A stretch of DNA of 64,000 nucleotides, from assembly GCF_019059575.1 (NCBI RefSeq), contig NW_024881982.1, forward strand, positions 186,001 to 250,000. Reading direction: 5' to 3'. Shown here piece after piece: positions 12,401 through 25,400 of the stretch (the first letter of the stretch is position 1; every line of letters starts with the position of its first letter). The DNA is from Amphibalanus amphitrite (Eukaryota > Arthropoda > Thecostraca > Balanomorpha > Balanidae). The notes under the pieces are model-generated. The model saw nothing but the letters and a program-made list of their open reading frames with translations. It had not been told where the DNA came from and ran no database searches. The translations under genes and the position numbers were made by a program.

Positions 12401-15400
12401 GACTAGGGAGCAACGTCCGATGATAGCCTGCGCGTTTTGTTTGGTCTACAACCTTTGATCTTACCACATCCTTTCATCTTTTTTTACACCTTTTGCTCTT
12501 ATTATGATTCCCCTACCTCATTGTAGTGCGAGTGAACTTACTTATCGGGCGATATATCGTAGAGGAACAGTTTGAAGTCACACACCACGACAAACTGCCT
12601 CATCCAGCCCTTTTTGACGCCGCCCGGCTTGGGCACCTTGACGTAGCCCTCGTAGGCGGTGCCGACGCCGCGCGTCGGGTCGATGCCCAACGGACGCTTG
12701 GCTGAAAGTGGGCGCCGGTCAGTTAGCTGGGCTGGGACTGGCAGCGGCGGCGGCACCGGGCCGCCCCTGTCAGTTTCGGGCAGCGCTATCGGGCGAACGA
12801 GCTAGTGCAGGCAGGGCAACCATGTGAGACCACGCTTCAGTGTGAGACACTGCAGCTCAGTATGTTCAGGCATAAATCAATAAAAGCCCATTTGAACTGT
12901 TAACATTACTTAGCTTTGAGTAACCAAGACACGTGCATATTTATGTAAAATATGAACACACATCAGTATTATTATCATTTGACACAATACAATACAGCAG
13001 TGAGCTGAGTGAGCACAGTTAATCACGGTGACGGGACACTGTGTCTCCGCGCCGAGGCCCGGTCCGCGCGGCGTGCGGTCACCCCACGGACCGGCCCCCG
13101 GCCGGGGAGGGGGAGGGGGAGGGCGGACGGCCCACTCACTCTGGTCGGCCGGCACCGGGCAGATGGCCGGCACCTTCTCCTTGCAGCCGATATGACAGGA
13201 GAAGCCGCACACCTCACACACCACGCCCTGACGCGTCAGCCCCACCTGACAAAGGACGGTCGGGTCAGTGGAGGTCAGGTCACACACCTAACAGACTTGT
13301 ATTGTGCTGTAAGCCCAATCAACGACAAGGCGACTGGAAAGTGAGCTAATAGCAAACATGGCAGCTTATGGCAAACATGTCCACTTGGCTATCACTTCCT
13401 GTTTCGACACCGTCGATTCCCCACCCGCCCCCGGGCCGAGCGGAGAGCTCAGCTGGCACCCCGTCGGCACGCGCGCCTCACCCACCATGAGGCTGGTGCA
13501 GTGGTTACACTTGAGCGGTGAGCTGAACGTTCGCACCCGGAACTGGTGGAACTTGTACTTGGGCGTCAGCTGCGGCGGCTGGACGGCCGGTGCTACGCTC
13601 TGGTCCTGCGGGCGGGGCGCACAGCGCTGCCTCAGCACACCGACACTCAGCTGCCACAGACAGTCACCAAAAACAGCGAACGGACAGCAGTGGTCTGTCT
13701 GAATAAAGTCTTGGAAAACTTTAAGTGAATAGCAAGTAAGAATCTATTCGTTCTTCTCTGTCTCTAAAAAGAGCGTGAACAGTGATCCAAAATCGGGATA
13801 GTGTCATTGTAAGGGCGAGTGAGGAGCCCCCGTCCTCGGGCGGCGCTGTCGGCGAACTCACTATGCTGTACTCGGACTTTGAGGAGGCGATGCTGGGCAC
13901 ACGGCTGTCGTCGGCCTCGGCCTCCTCGCTGGCCACGCTGCCGCTGCCGCCAGCCGCCCGGCGCAGCGGCGGCTCCTTCAGGAACTGATCTAAGAACGAC
14001 ATCTGCGACGGCGAGCGGTCCAGGACTGCCGGCGCGCGCGCACAGACGGCCGGTCAGTGTCGGTGGACGGACGGCAGGACGGGGCACATACCGCACACAC
14101 AGACAGCCGCGCAGCAGCGACCGTGCACCGGCAGCAGCCCATCTGATACGGCATCAACAGTGAGATGAAACATTTAACTGTGAGCATTGAAAAATACAGA
14201 CTTATAACAAGAACCCTGAATACTAAACCACGAATGAGATCCATTACACGTGAAGCCACAAAGCAGAGGAAAGAAACATGAACAATGCAAAGCCCTGAAC
14301 AGTGCTGAAACGTTTTATGCTCGAAAAAGATCCGTGGTTGATGTATGTATGATCAATATTGTTTTGAGCAGTGCACCTCACACCTGCCACGGTCATAACA
14401 ATATTCGAGAAAGCGCCTAACAGCCCTCTAGCTTTACGGTGCAAGAAGCTAAACCGAACAATTGAAATAAGGCAACAAGCTTAATAACGCCAGGACAAAT
14501 AATTTGAAAAATATCTGCTTATAACGAGAGGACAAATAATTTGTAACATCCTTAACGTTTTAAGAATATGTGTGTATCTCTGAGGGTGAAGCTTTTATCA
14601 AAATTTATGACAGCAATAATGAATGCATTCCCCAAAACAGGTTAAAATGAAAACAAAATCCGAAACAACTCAAACTTGACAAAACTGGATCCAAATTACA
14701 AAATAGTGCCTGTTTACTGTCTGATCTTAGACTGTCTATTTGTAGATGCCTAAAAACTGTCCCGTAGCAACAATATATGAGCGTGGTTCATTCCTGGAAC
14801 GTGTGCTGTATTATTACATTTAATTGCTTTCGAGAAAAACTAAAACGAATGCAATTTAATCTGGCGTTGATTGACTCAAATCTGGGCACACTACGGTAGC
14901 CAACAGTAAAGCAGGCTGCGCTGTGAGCAAAAACTGCATTCTCAAAGCAAGCAATTGAATTGGCTTATTGCAACAGGTGCGTATAAGACCCTGCAACACT
15001 GGCTCTTTCGATACCAATATTATTGTGATAACGCTTCGAAGTTCTAGTTACGCAGTGCTCTACAAGCAGCCTTCCTGTCTCTCAGACATACACTAGGAGT
15101 TCGTCTGCCCTGCTAAAGCGGCGTCTACACGGGGACGTGCAGACGCACCGGACACATGCGCCCTGCACGCGCCGGGCGCTCTACGGAGGCACGGCGGACG
15201 GACGGACGGCGGGCGGCAGTGCGCCGGGTGAGCCGGCGTCCCGGCGGCGCCGCCCACAGACAGACACAGAGACACACTGACACGGCCGGAGCGGCCCGCT
15301 CGGCGGCGCTACGCACACCAAACACCGCGGCGCCGCGGTCACGGCACACCCAATCGACCGGACCGGGAGGACGGCAGGACGGTCACGGCACACCCACTGG

Positions 15401-18400
15401 ACTGGACCGGGAGGACAGCAGGACGGATCGGGAGGACAGCAGGACGGACCGGGAGGACAGCAGGACGGTCACGGTACACCCACTCGACCGGACCGGGAGG
15501 ACAGGGCGGGAGGGAGACGGAACGACAGGACAGGGCGGACAGGAGGGAGACGGGACGGGAGGACGGTCCCGGCACACCCACTCGATCGGACCGGGCGGAC
15601 AGCAGGAAGGGAGGGAGGGAGGACAGGGCGGACGGGAGGACGGGCGGCACACCCACTGGACCGGACCGGGCGGACGGCAGGAAGGGAGGACAGGACGGAA
15701 GGTAGGGAGAAGGAGAGGAGGGACGACCGGGCGGACGGATGGCAGGGAGGGGGACGGAGCAGACAGGACGGACGGAAGGACGGGGAAGCAGCAGCTCGGT
15801 CGGCAGAAGGATCATACAGGATACAGGATAGCTGAGACGGTGGTGAAGAGTCGGAAGCGACAGAGCCAGAAGATGGGACGAGAAAGCGGAAATACAGCGA
15901 AAGAGCGAGAAGATGAAACAAGATAAAAGAAATAAAAGCGGAAATAGAGCGAAATACTGAGAAGACATGGAAGATGGTAGGAGCAAGGGACAGGTAGATT
16001 AGAAGGGAAACGAAGGAGCACCAAGAAGAAGAGATGGAGATACGAGTGATGAAGGGGATGGAAAGAACCAAGATGCGTGACTGAGATTGAGAAAGAGTCA
16101 GTGCGATCGACAGCGAGAACGACAAAGATAGAAAGGGAGAGAGCGCGCACGAACAGCAGGGCACACTACCACACCATACAGGGCGGGACGGGAGGGGGGG
16201 GGGGGGGGGGGGGTCGGTGTCGTGTGAGCGGGGGGGGGGGGGGGGGCGGGGGCGCCGCCGGGGCCGGGCGGTCCGCACGGGTCCCGTGGTGTGCGGACAG
16301 GGCGGGGCGGGGCGGGGCGCGGCAGGCGGGCAGACCAGGCCGGCCGGCCGGGGCTCGGCGGCGGGCGGGGCTACGTTACCGCGGTAGGAGACGGCGGACG
16401 CCGCCGCCGCCCGACGCGCCACTCCCGCTGCGTGCGCCGTCAGAAATAGATTTTTACCAGCAGAACAAGCAGGCCCCACAGACACGAGGAAACCCCCAGA
16501 AACAGGGGCACCCCGTCTGCCGCCAGACAGCACGCAGCACGTCAGCGGCCGGCACACACACACGCAGAGACCGCGGCGCACACGCGTGGTGCGATTACGG
16601 CGACAGACAGACCAGAAGCCACCGGGATACTGTCCCAACACTGACCGGGTCGGAGCGAGGCTGAGTGAGGACAGAGCCGGGAAACTGAGACTGGACAGAG
16701 CCGGGATACGGGAGAGGTTAAAGCCGGGGAACTGAGTGGACAGATCCGGGAACGGGAGAGTGGACACTGGACAGAGCCAGGAAACGGTAGAGAACGGTGG
16801 TGCGGCACAATCGTTACCATCGCACAGGGACCTTCTTTATCAGTAGTCACTAAAAATGGATGAAGTGTTCAGTGCTTCTGTCGGCACAAATCGGGCAATG
16901 TGCGGAAAGGTGGAGCTCGGCGGTAGGGCCAATAACAGGATCAGAGTAAGATCAGTCGGATTCCGAGGACAGACAGGTTGCCAAGCACAGCCCTAAGTGG
17001 ACCATGGGCGAGTGCAAGACGCCAACTACTATAACAGCTGGGCTCCGTCCTACTCTGAATTCAGCCCCGTATAATAAAAACACATCCACCACAATATTAT
17101 CCCATTCTTCTAGACTAATCAAGAGCACGGTGCAAAGCTTAAGTCGGACAGCCCGCGCACACACACATAAGAGCCAGAATACACTAAGGACTGGATAATA
17201 TCGAGTTTGGTGTATTTTGAAAAAAAAAATCAAGTTCCAATGAATAAGTGAAACTGTTAAAATGTTGGACGAGACACACAGCTGGTGCAAATGCGCGCGG
17301 CGTTGTGCGTAAAAGTTGAAATGTGCGTGAGAAAATGTGCAAGTAAATGAGCGTGATCAAAGTGTGCCAGATGCGGCTGTGAGAGGTGCAGTGCGCAGAG
17401 GTGGTGTAATTGGTATCCGCTGGACGCGGGCCGGGTGAACTCACATCCCTCTCCGGTGGCCAGTCGCTGCTGGAGCTCGCGCAGCTGCTCGTCCTTCCGC
17501 CGGTTCTCCAGGGTGAGCTGGTCCACCGTCTGCCGGTACTCGCCCACCGCCCTGTGGGTGCAGTGCGGCGGCGTCACACACCGTGCCACACACAAACACA
17601 CTCGCCCACCGCCCTGTGGACGCAGTGCGGCGGCGCCGTCACACACCGTGCCACACAAACATACTGCACGATAACGGCCACTCACACCGCCGGGAATCTA
17701 CTTAGAAACTGAAGATAAAAGCCTGATTCATTTGACCCGCGTCGACTAACTTTTGTCTCACGATGAGCTAGCTCTACCTGGCAGTGACTAACTTTTGACT
17801 CCCGATAGGCTCCGCCCGGCAGTGACTCACTTTTGACTCGCGATGAGCTCGGCCCGGCAGTGACTCACTTTTGACTCGCGATGAGCTCGGCCCGGCAGTG
17901 ACTCACTTTTGACTCGCGATGAGCTCTGCCCGTGGGTGACTCACTTTTGACTCGCGATGAGCTCGGCCCGGCAGTGACTCAGCTCTCCGGAGATGGACTG
18001 TTTGGCTTGAATCTCGGACTGGAGCGACGACTGCAGCGTCAGCAGCTCCATCTTGTCCAGCTTCTGGGAGCGCCGGTTGCGCCAGTTCTTCTCCTGCGGA
18101 CCGCAGACAGTCAGTAGCTGCGAGGGGCGCCGTGGCCGCGCAAAAGTCTCATGGAGCGTGGCATAAATCATTACAGTCATACAGCGTGCCACGATCGTCG
18201 ATAAGTGATGGTGATGGCGAAGGATCGTGCTCATGACACCCGTTATAGCCAGCCATCAGGATCATCTGTCAGTGCTTGCATGGGCCGTGTCAGAGTTGAC
18301 TGACACCACTGCTTAGCCCACTTACCGTGGCCGGTGCCGAGCCGCCCGACACCTTGAGCATCTCGAGCTCCTCGGTCATCTTGGAGGCGAGCGCCTGCAG

Positions 18401-19363
18401 GTAGCCGCGCGCGTCCTTCTCCTCGCCGACCCTGCGGACGGACAGACACGGGCGGTGAGCGGTACTGAGGAGACACTCCACCACCGCCGACCCTGCGGAC
18501 GATCAGACACGGGCGGTGAGCGGCACGAGAGGGTGGCACTGCCGGCCGGCAGTGGAGTCGCGCGGTAACGGAACACGATACACACAGCCCGGTGGCACGA
18601 AGACGAATAGAGTGTGAGGACTCGGCGCGGTCCCTGTCCTCACTGACCAGGAGATGATCTCGGAGATCTGCGACTCCCATTGTGAGACAGACCTCCCTCC
18701 CCCCTCCCCCACTGACCAGGAGATGATCTCGGAGATCTGCGACTCCCACTGTGAGACAGACTCCTTCTTCGCCCGCAGTTCGTCCAATTCGTCGTCCCGC
18801 TGGCGCTTCTCGGCCTGCAGTCGCGACAGCGTCTCCGAGAGCTGACGGGCAGAGGTACGGGGTCAGGGCTGACGGGTAGACGTAGGGGTCAGAGCTGACA
18901 GGTAGAGGTAGGGTACAGTAGGTCTACTAAAAAAGTCCCCCGCTCCAGAGGCGGCCGGCCGGCCGAACCCCCGGATTCCAGCCCCGACTCTATTGCGCAG
19001 GCCGCGGCAGCGACACGGGTCAGGTCGCGGCGCCCGGCGAGTGGGTCAGTGGGCGGCGGCCGGCCGTGGGGTGAGGACGCCGTGTGTGGGGCGCAGAGAT
19101 GCCGCAGTGCAGAGGAGGGGAAGATAATGACTCTGCACGATGCCGGAAATGATGCCTTTGTGATCTAAATTAAACACCTGCAGTGCATATCCTCCCTTGC
19201 CCCAATCCTATTTTATCACAATCCTTCAATAATCCGTAATGGCCATTCAACGCAAGCAAGCAAACAAAACAACCCGTTTAGCGGCGACATCATCTCGGAT
19301 AAAAAAGCGACAGTGCTGATTAGAATAGACTTCGCGCGACGGCAAATCGAGGGGTATAACTAT

Positions 19364-19443
<80 letters not shown>

Positions 19444-22400
19444 ATACCGAATATTTTATTCCCATCTAGCGAATTAACCCGCGCGGGGCTGGGGTCTCCA
19501 GCCGAACGCGCGGGGCTGGGGGGGGGGGGGGGGGGGTAAATTTTCCCCTGTTATCTCCCGAACTAATGGTCCGATTTGGAAAATTCAAACGCCAATCGAA
19601 AGATCTCATCACGAACAACTAAAAACATGTACTTAATTTAAAGTTTGAGGTCAAGGTCAAGGTCAGGTCAAGGGTACAAATTGCAAGTGTCTACAGTATC
19701 GGCCTTGCACCGTAGTTGCCGAAGAATGGAGTCATGGACTGAGACTGATTGCCCAAAACGTGTTCTTAGGCTACCAAAACAATATTCGTTGCATACAATA
19801 TCATTCAGAGGTCAAGGTCAAGAGCAGGTCAGGTCAGGTCAGGTCAGGTCACCAAAAACAAAATATAGAAAAGGGCATGTGCGACACATGTTTTATGGGT
19901 CATTTTACTCATAGAATTCAATAGGCACACTCAATAAGCAGTGGCGCGGGAACCGGGGGGGCTAGCGGGGGCTGAGCCCCCCCCCCAGCTTTTCGGCTGG
20001 GGGGGCTCGTAATGTATTTGAGCCCCCCCCCCCCAGCTGGAGGAATCGAAATCGGAAATCTACCAACATAATTTCATAGATTCATACATAGGCGTGGGAA
20101 CCGGGGGAGGGGGCAGTGGGGGAAGCTTGCCCCCACAACTCTGCGGCCGTGGGGGCGGTGCCCCACAACGTTCATGAGGCCAGGAACCGTTGGGCAGCTT
20201 GTCCTCCCCAAATTAGGGGTTGTGGGTCACAAAGGAAGAAAGCATGTAAGTGAAAAATCCACCTATTTCACTGGCTCGGCAACTCATTTGGCAGATTAAA
20301 ACCTTTACTCCAGGTTGCCAAAACGGTAGTTTCTTCACTCAGCTGAGACGGAATACCTCACTTTTTGAAAATATTTTCGTGTTTTTTTTTTTTTTTTTTG
20401 TTGAGAAGGCCAAGGTCTGAAAAAAAGTGGCCTAAAACCGGTGAGAAAACTAGATTTGGGGGTACCCTAGGTTGATTTCTATTATGGTTCAGCCCCCCCA
20501 GTCTGGAAGAAGTTCCCGCGCCACTGTCAATAAGTGATATGGACCACCTCTGGATGAATTTCAGGTCGAGGTCAGGTCAAGGTCAGGTCAAGTGAGGTCA
20601 AATTTTGAAAATGGTTGTTAAGGCCTAAAAAGGTGTCTATCTGATGCAGTTTTTCACGGCGAATCGAATGGTGCTATTTTTGTTTCCGTACAAGGTCTAG
20701 AACTTCCAAAAAAAATCATTTTTCAAAATTTTTGTGTGTCGTGACGTCATAAAATTTTGAATAACTCCCACATTTTTGAACCGATTCTTCTAAAAATTGG
20801 TATGTAGGTGCACATAGACCACTTTTCTGACATATATTCCGGTCTTTTTGATACTCAAAATCTTGGATTTTATAATGATTTTCCCAAAAAAGTCAGTTTT
20901 TTGAAAAAATTTGGGCCAAAATCCAAAATTTTCAAAAAACCGAGATAACCATTTGATAGACAAAGTACAATTACGTATAACCTTTTTTGTTACGTCTCGA
21001 TTCCTTTAAAAATGAAGATGTTAGCGGCGTTTGAAGTTTTGCCGTTTTTAAGGCGAAAAAGGCGAACATGACGTCACTAAAACGTCAATTTCTCAAAAAT
21101 TTCCGACGGATTTCGCTCAAATTTTCAGAGAACGTGTCAAATTGATGTAAGAAAAGGTACTGAAAGTTTGGCGGCGCTGCGCGCCGCCGTTTTTGAGATA
21201 TTGCAAAAATTCGCGAGGGGGTAAAATTTACCCCCCCCAGCCCCGCGCGGGTTAAGATTGGGGATCTTGTCCAACAAGTCAGCGGCCGTTCTAGACACAG
21301 ATAAATGCTTTGTTTTCGGTCGCATCATTATCTGCAATAATTCGAAGCGAGGTTTAACCCTCGCCGGCCGAGAAGAAGGGGTGGATGCCGCCACCATGTA
21401 TTTTTTTTTTGCGGTAGCTTAAAGCACACTGATGATAGAAGGCTGACATTTCACATGCCTTACATTTCATTCAAGCCGGATCACTTGACATCAACCACGT
21501 TTTCAGGTCAGGTCACTTAACTTATAACTATGACGTCTTAAGTAAACCTCTGCACGGTTGTCGGTTATAAAATGATGCAATCCGCAATGCACTTAGTGTC
21601 ATATAAGCATAATGGGGAATTATGGAAACTGTTAATTTGGCGTTGGAAATGATCTGAAACTATACCTCAAGCACATGAAATCGTGACTTCATACATTCTT
21701 GGCAAGGTCTAATACTTCACTTTTGCATTGTTCACCTTGCGTGCCGTCATTTATGACGTCACTAGGGTCATAGGAGTGCTTCGTCAATAACTCCCGATCA
21801 AAATGAGCTAGCCAGTCGGGACAGCCATCAATGGACTTTGCAAGACTTGCCGAATCAAATGTTATGCAACATGTCCTCCTTTCAACAGCTTCGTGACCTG
21901 CGTTGCCCTAACATGACATTGACCTGAGGTAAACATCCTAAATTGCTTCACCTAAACAAAAAAGCATATAAATCGACGCGTCTGAGAACAGAAAACACGA
22001 TTGTATCGAAATGACGATAATGCGTTTAGCTATTAACCAAAAACCGATCAAATGCCTTGTGGCCCTTAACCTGCCCTAAGAGGTCATTGATATTTTAAAG
22101 TGACCATCCCACCTTAAAGGGACCCTCCCACCTTAACATTAGTTTTGAGTTGAGATAGCCAAATTGGTGGCCATGGCCTGCAAATACCGGTTTGGGCACT
22201 CGCAACATCGAAAAATGCTTTAATTCGAAGACATGGAATTTCAAACTTGCAGTTTTCAGATTCTAAGGGGCTAATGCATTGGAATGCCCCCTTAGAATTT
22301 GTGACGTCAGCGGAGATCTAACGATTTTAAATCTTTGACTAAAACGTTTGGTAGCACGCGGTGGTATACGCTGCTTTCCGCGCAACAAGTGCCGCACTTT

Positions 22401-25400
22401 CAAATAAAGTCGCTAGGAACAGCGGAGATGCCAAAAAGTAAACAAAAGTAAAGGTCTAATATCTTGAAAACCGGTGAATATTTTTCGATGAAATTTGGTA
22501 GATATTCGTTTTTGCTCTTTCTGAACCGAGCGACATCACTTTCATGCCAATTCATTAACTTTTTTGAAGGTAGGAGGGTCTCTTTAAAATGGGGTACCAG
22601 TCGCTGCGTCACGTAACGACGCAAGCGCTCGTTTTTTTTTTCCGCGAGGCTCTAGCAGCTAGCTCAATTTATAGGAGCTAAACATGGGGTCGGTGAATCG
22701 CTCCCTTCTCACTCACTATTTGGCCGGGATAGTGTTTGCAATTATTGTTAAAATCTAGCACTTTAAGATTTCAAATGGCCCATTTTTCCCGCCCAAGTCT
22801 TTCAATTCAAGGTCATAACACCAGGTCACGTCAAGTGACCTTACCTCAAGGAAAGTTCCTGTGCTCATCATATCTAAATACACCGACTAACCGATCGCTT
22901 CAGAACTTTCAGCGATTTTAATGGGCAACAGTATATGTATTTGAAACGTTTACTTTGCAATTTTGACATTGTTGACAGAAAGGCCGGGTCAATTTTGAGA
23001 TCGCTCAAGTCAATGGGAGAAAATTGAACTGCGCTTTTTTACGGGACGCATAATAAATACTCTGAAAACATGTGGTGCTTGATGAGATACAATACTGAAT
23101 GAGAAAATTGTTTGTTTTGTTGGGGGCCATCTTTTTCGGTCTGAAAAGGCCCTTGCAGAGCTATGACATACATAACCATGCTCTGGTGTAGTAATTGGGT
23201 TGTGCGAGCCAGCGACAGTGATCTGCGGAAGCGAGACTGTTCCCGTGGGACGATTGCCCTGTCGGGACGGTCCAGCCGTCTCCCAAACGGTCACCCGAAG
23301 AGGATTATGTGTCCTGGAATGGATCCGACATCAACTACAGGCTGGCTGGTGGGGTGACCTCCAGTTCAGAGAGGGAAGCATGAAGACTAGGGGCGATGCG
23401 GATTGGTTTTTCCTGAGGATAGCGAGGACGGAAGGAATCTAGCCCCCTTGAACCTTCCTTATACTGAATGTATCTGAGGCTGTTAAATCTACTAAGCGTT
23501 TTTTCTCGACATCGTCAAGGTGTCATTAACAAAAATATGAAATCCGGGAGGATAAATTAAATATAGAAATTGTGGCCAACAGAACATTATCAGTTGCGTT
23601 CAACATACTCGTCAGCATGTTCACACACCCATCTTACAAATGAGCCATGTAATAATTATTTTTGATAGACATGCTTAATTGCTCAAGTTATGAAATCATC
23701 TGAAGTGCTTGTAAAGTTCCACGATACGAATCTAATATCCTGCTATGCATTATGACCATTTCTGGTCAGGTCATGTCTTTGAACATAGGCCAAATTTTTC
23801 AAATGACCTTTAAAGATCAACTTTTGATTAATTCGAAGCGTTTTGATAAGAGGAACACGAGGCTGGTAAAATTAATTTCATGCAAGTTTTAAGCTAAAAA
23901 CTTTTAAGTGTTTCTGGAAAAGCAATTGGTTTTCTCATAACACCAATGGTGGCAGTTGTTGTTATTTACATGCTAAGCCGTTCACCTTAATTAAATCTGG
24001 CAGTATTATTCAGACATAGCGGTAAACGAGCTGATTGTTGTGTTAGGTTAGGCTCTTTTGGTCGATTTCAGAGTGGGAAGGATGACAGGAATTAGGGGGA
24101 GACAGGGGGCCTGGGCGGGAGTCCTGGCCCTTATGCTCCGCTGGGGCCGAGCCCATCACGTGGGTTGGATTGCCCTGACACATGGATAGCCCTGGGCGGT
24201 GTTTCACGGCCCCGCGCTGCAGCACGCTGCGCTGCGCTGCTGCATTGTTGCGGCGGATGATAAGAATTCGGCTCCACGCTAGCGTTGCGAGCTTCCGAGT
24301 CTGTTGATGTTTCCATGGAAATTGGAAACCCAATGCACCGGTGCGCGCAACGCACCCTGTCTAAGCAAAATGTTACCACCGACGACCTCTAGTGACATGA
24401 CCTCTGGCTATGACCCGATCCAAAATTGGCTGAAGTATTTTTTCTTCTTTTTGCTACTTTTGACGCTACTTCGAATACCACTCAAATGCCCAAAGCTGAG
24501 TTATAAGAATGATGCTCAATCCCCATTTCCCCTCCAACAGGGCATGAGTGTCTAGGCATTCCTGATGGGGCACGGGCTAACAATGACTATCTCATAATCA
24601 TTGTGGCCATGAACATCTACTGCCATTCTTTAACACCGGTTTCGCTGCGCTGAGCGGTGGCCGTCCCGTTTGTTGGATCCTACAGCTGGCTGGCGGAAAG
24701 CGTTACCGGCCGCCCGTCCACCGCCCGCGGGCCGGACCGAGCGGTCCCGCTGACCCTACCTGACCTGAGCCCGGCGCGATATGGGACAGGCAGACGGGGG
24801 TTCGGCTCAGCGAAGGCAGCGCCCACTGGTGCTGGGGACTTTTTTAATAGACCTACTGTACACTACGGGGTCAGAGCTGACGGGTAGAAGTAGGTACGGG
24901 GTCAGAGCTGGCGGTGCACGGGTAGATAGGGACAGAGCTGACGGGCAGAGGCAGGGGTCAGGGCTGACGGGAGAGGTGGGGGTCAGAGATGACGGTAGAG
25001 GTAGAGTAGGGTCAGAGCTGACGATAGACGGGTAGGCAGGGGTCAGAGCAGCCTGACGGTGCACGGGTAGATAGGGGTCAGAGCTGACGGGAGAGATACG
25101 GGGTCAGAGCTGACGGGAGAGGTACGGGGTCAGAGCTGACGATAGACGGGTAGGCAGGGGTCAGAGCGGACGGTGCACGGGTAGATAGGGGTCAGAGCTG
25201 ACGGGAGAGGTGGGGGTCAGAGCTGACGGGAAGAGGTAGGGGTCAGAGCTGACGGTGCACGGGTAGATAGGGGTCAGAGCTGACGGGAAGAGGTAGGGGT
25301 CAGAGCTGACGGGAGAGGTACGGGGTCAGAGCTGACGATAGACGGGTAGGCAGGGGTCAGAGCTGACGGTGCACGGGTAGATAGGGGTCAGAGCTGACGG

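Larger units (their letters stand above)
14026..17444. other. gek intron 17 (exons 17 to 18)
   Basis: About 14150-15100 is AT-rich with no feature seen; then the GA-rich minisatellite, oligo-G runs and the possible cassette exon (16380-16427). 16430-17440 shows nothing else. Confidence 0.6.
18914..24860. mobile_element. 5.9-kb TA-flanked inverted-repeat insertion splitting the exon 14 acceptor array
   Basis: Left end TACAGTAGGTCTACTAAAA and right end, reversed, TACAGTAGGTCTATTAAAA; about 27 bp of inverted repeat with TA at both edges, as in Tc1/mariner-type insertions. Outside both ends the same minisatellite (GGTCAGAGCTGACGGG units) continues. The interior holds nested elements (19474-21255, 19939-20526, 22114-22587), an (AT)n tract and no transposase frame. 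Two MITEs plus captured DNA is an alternative reading. Confidence 0.6.

Noticed and set aside
15469-16767. 432-codon minus-strand frame
   Set aside because: Purine-rich minisatellite and oligo-G runs read on the opposite strand; low-complexity Ser/Pro/Arg product without homology.
23163-23442. GC-rich stretch considered as a tRNA gene or tRNA-derived SINE
   Set aside because: No cloverleaf or convincing A and B boxes could be drawn by eye.
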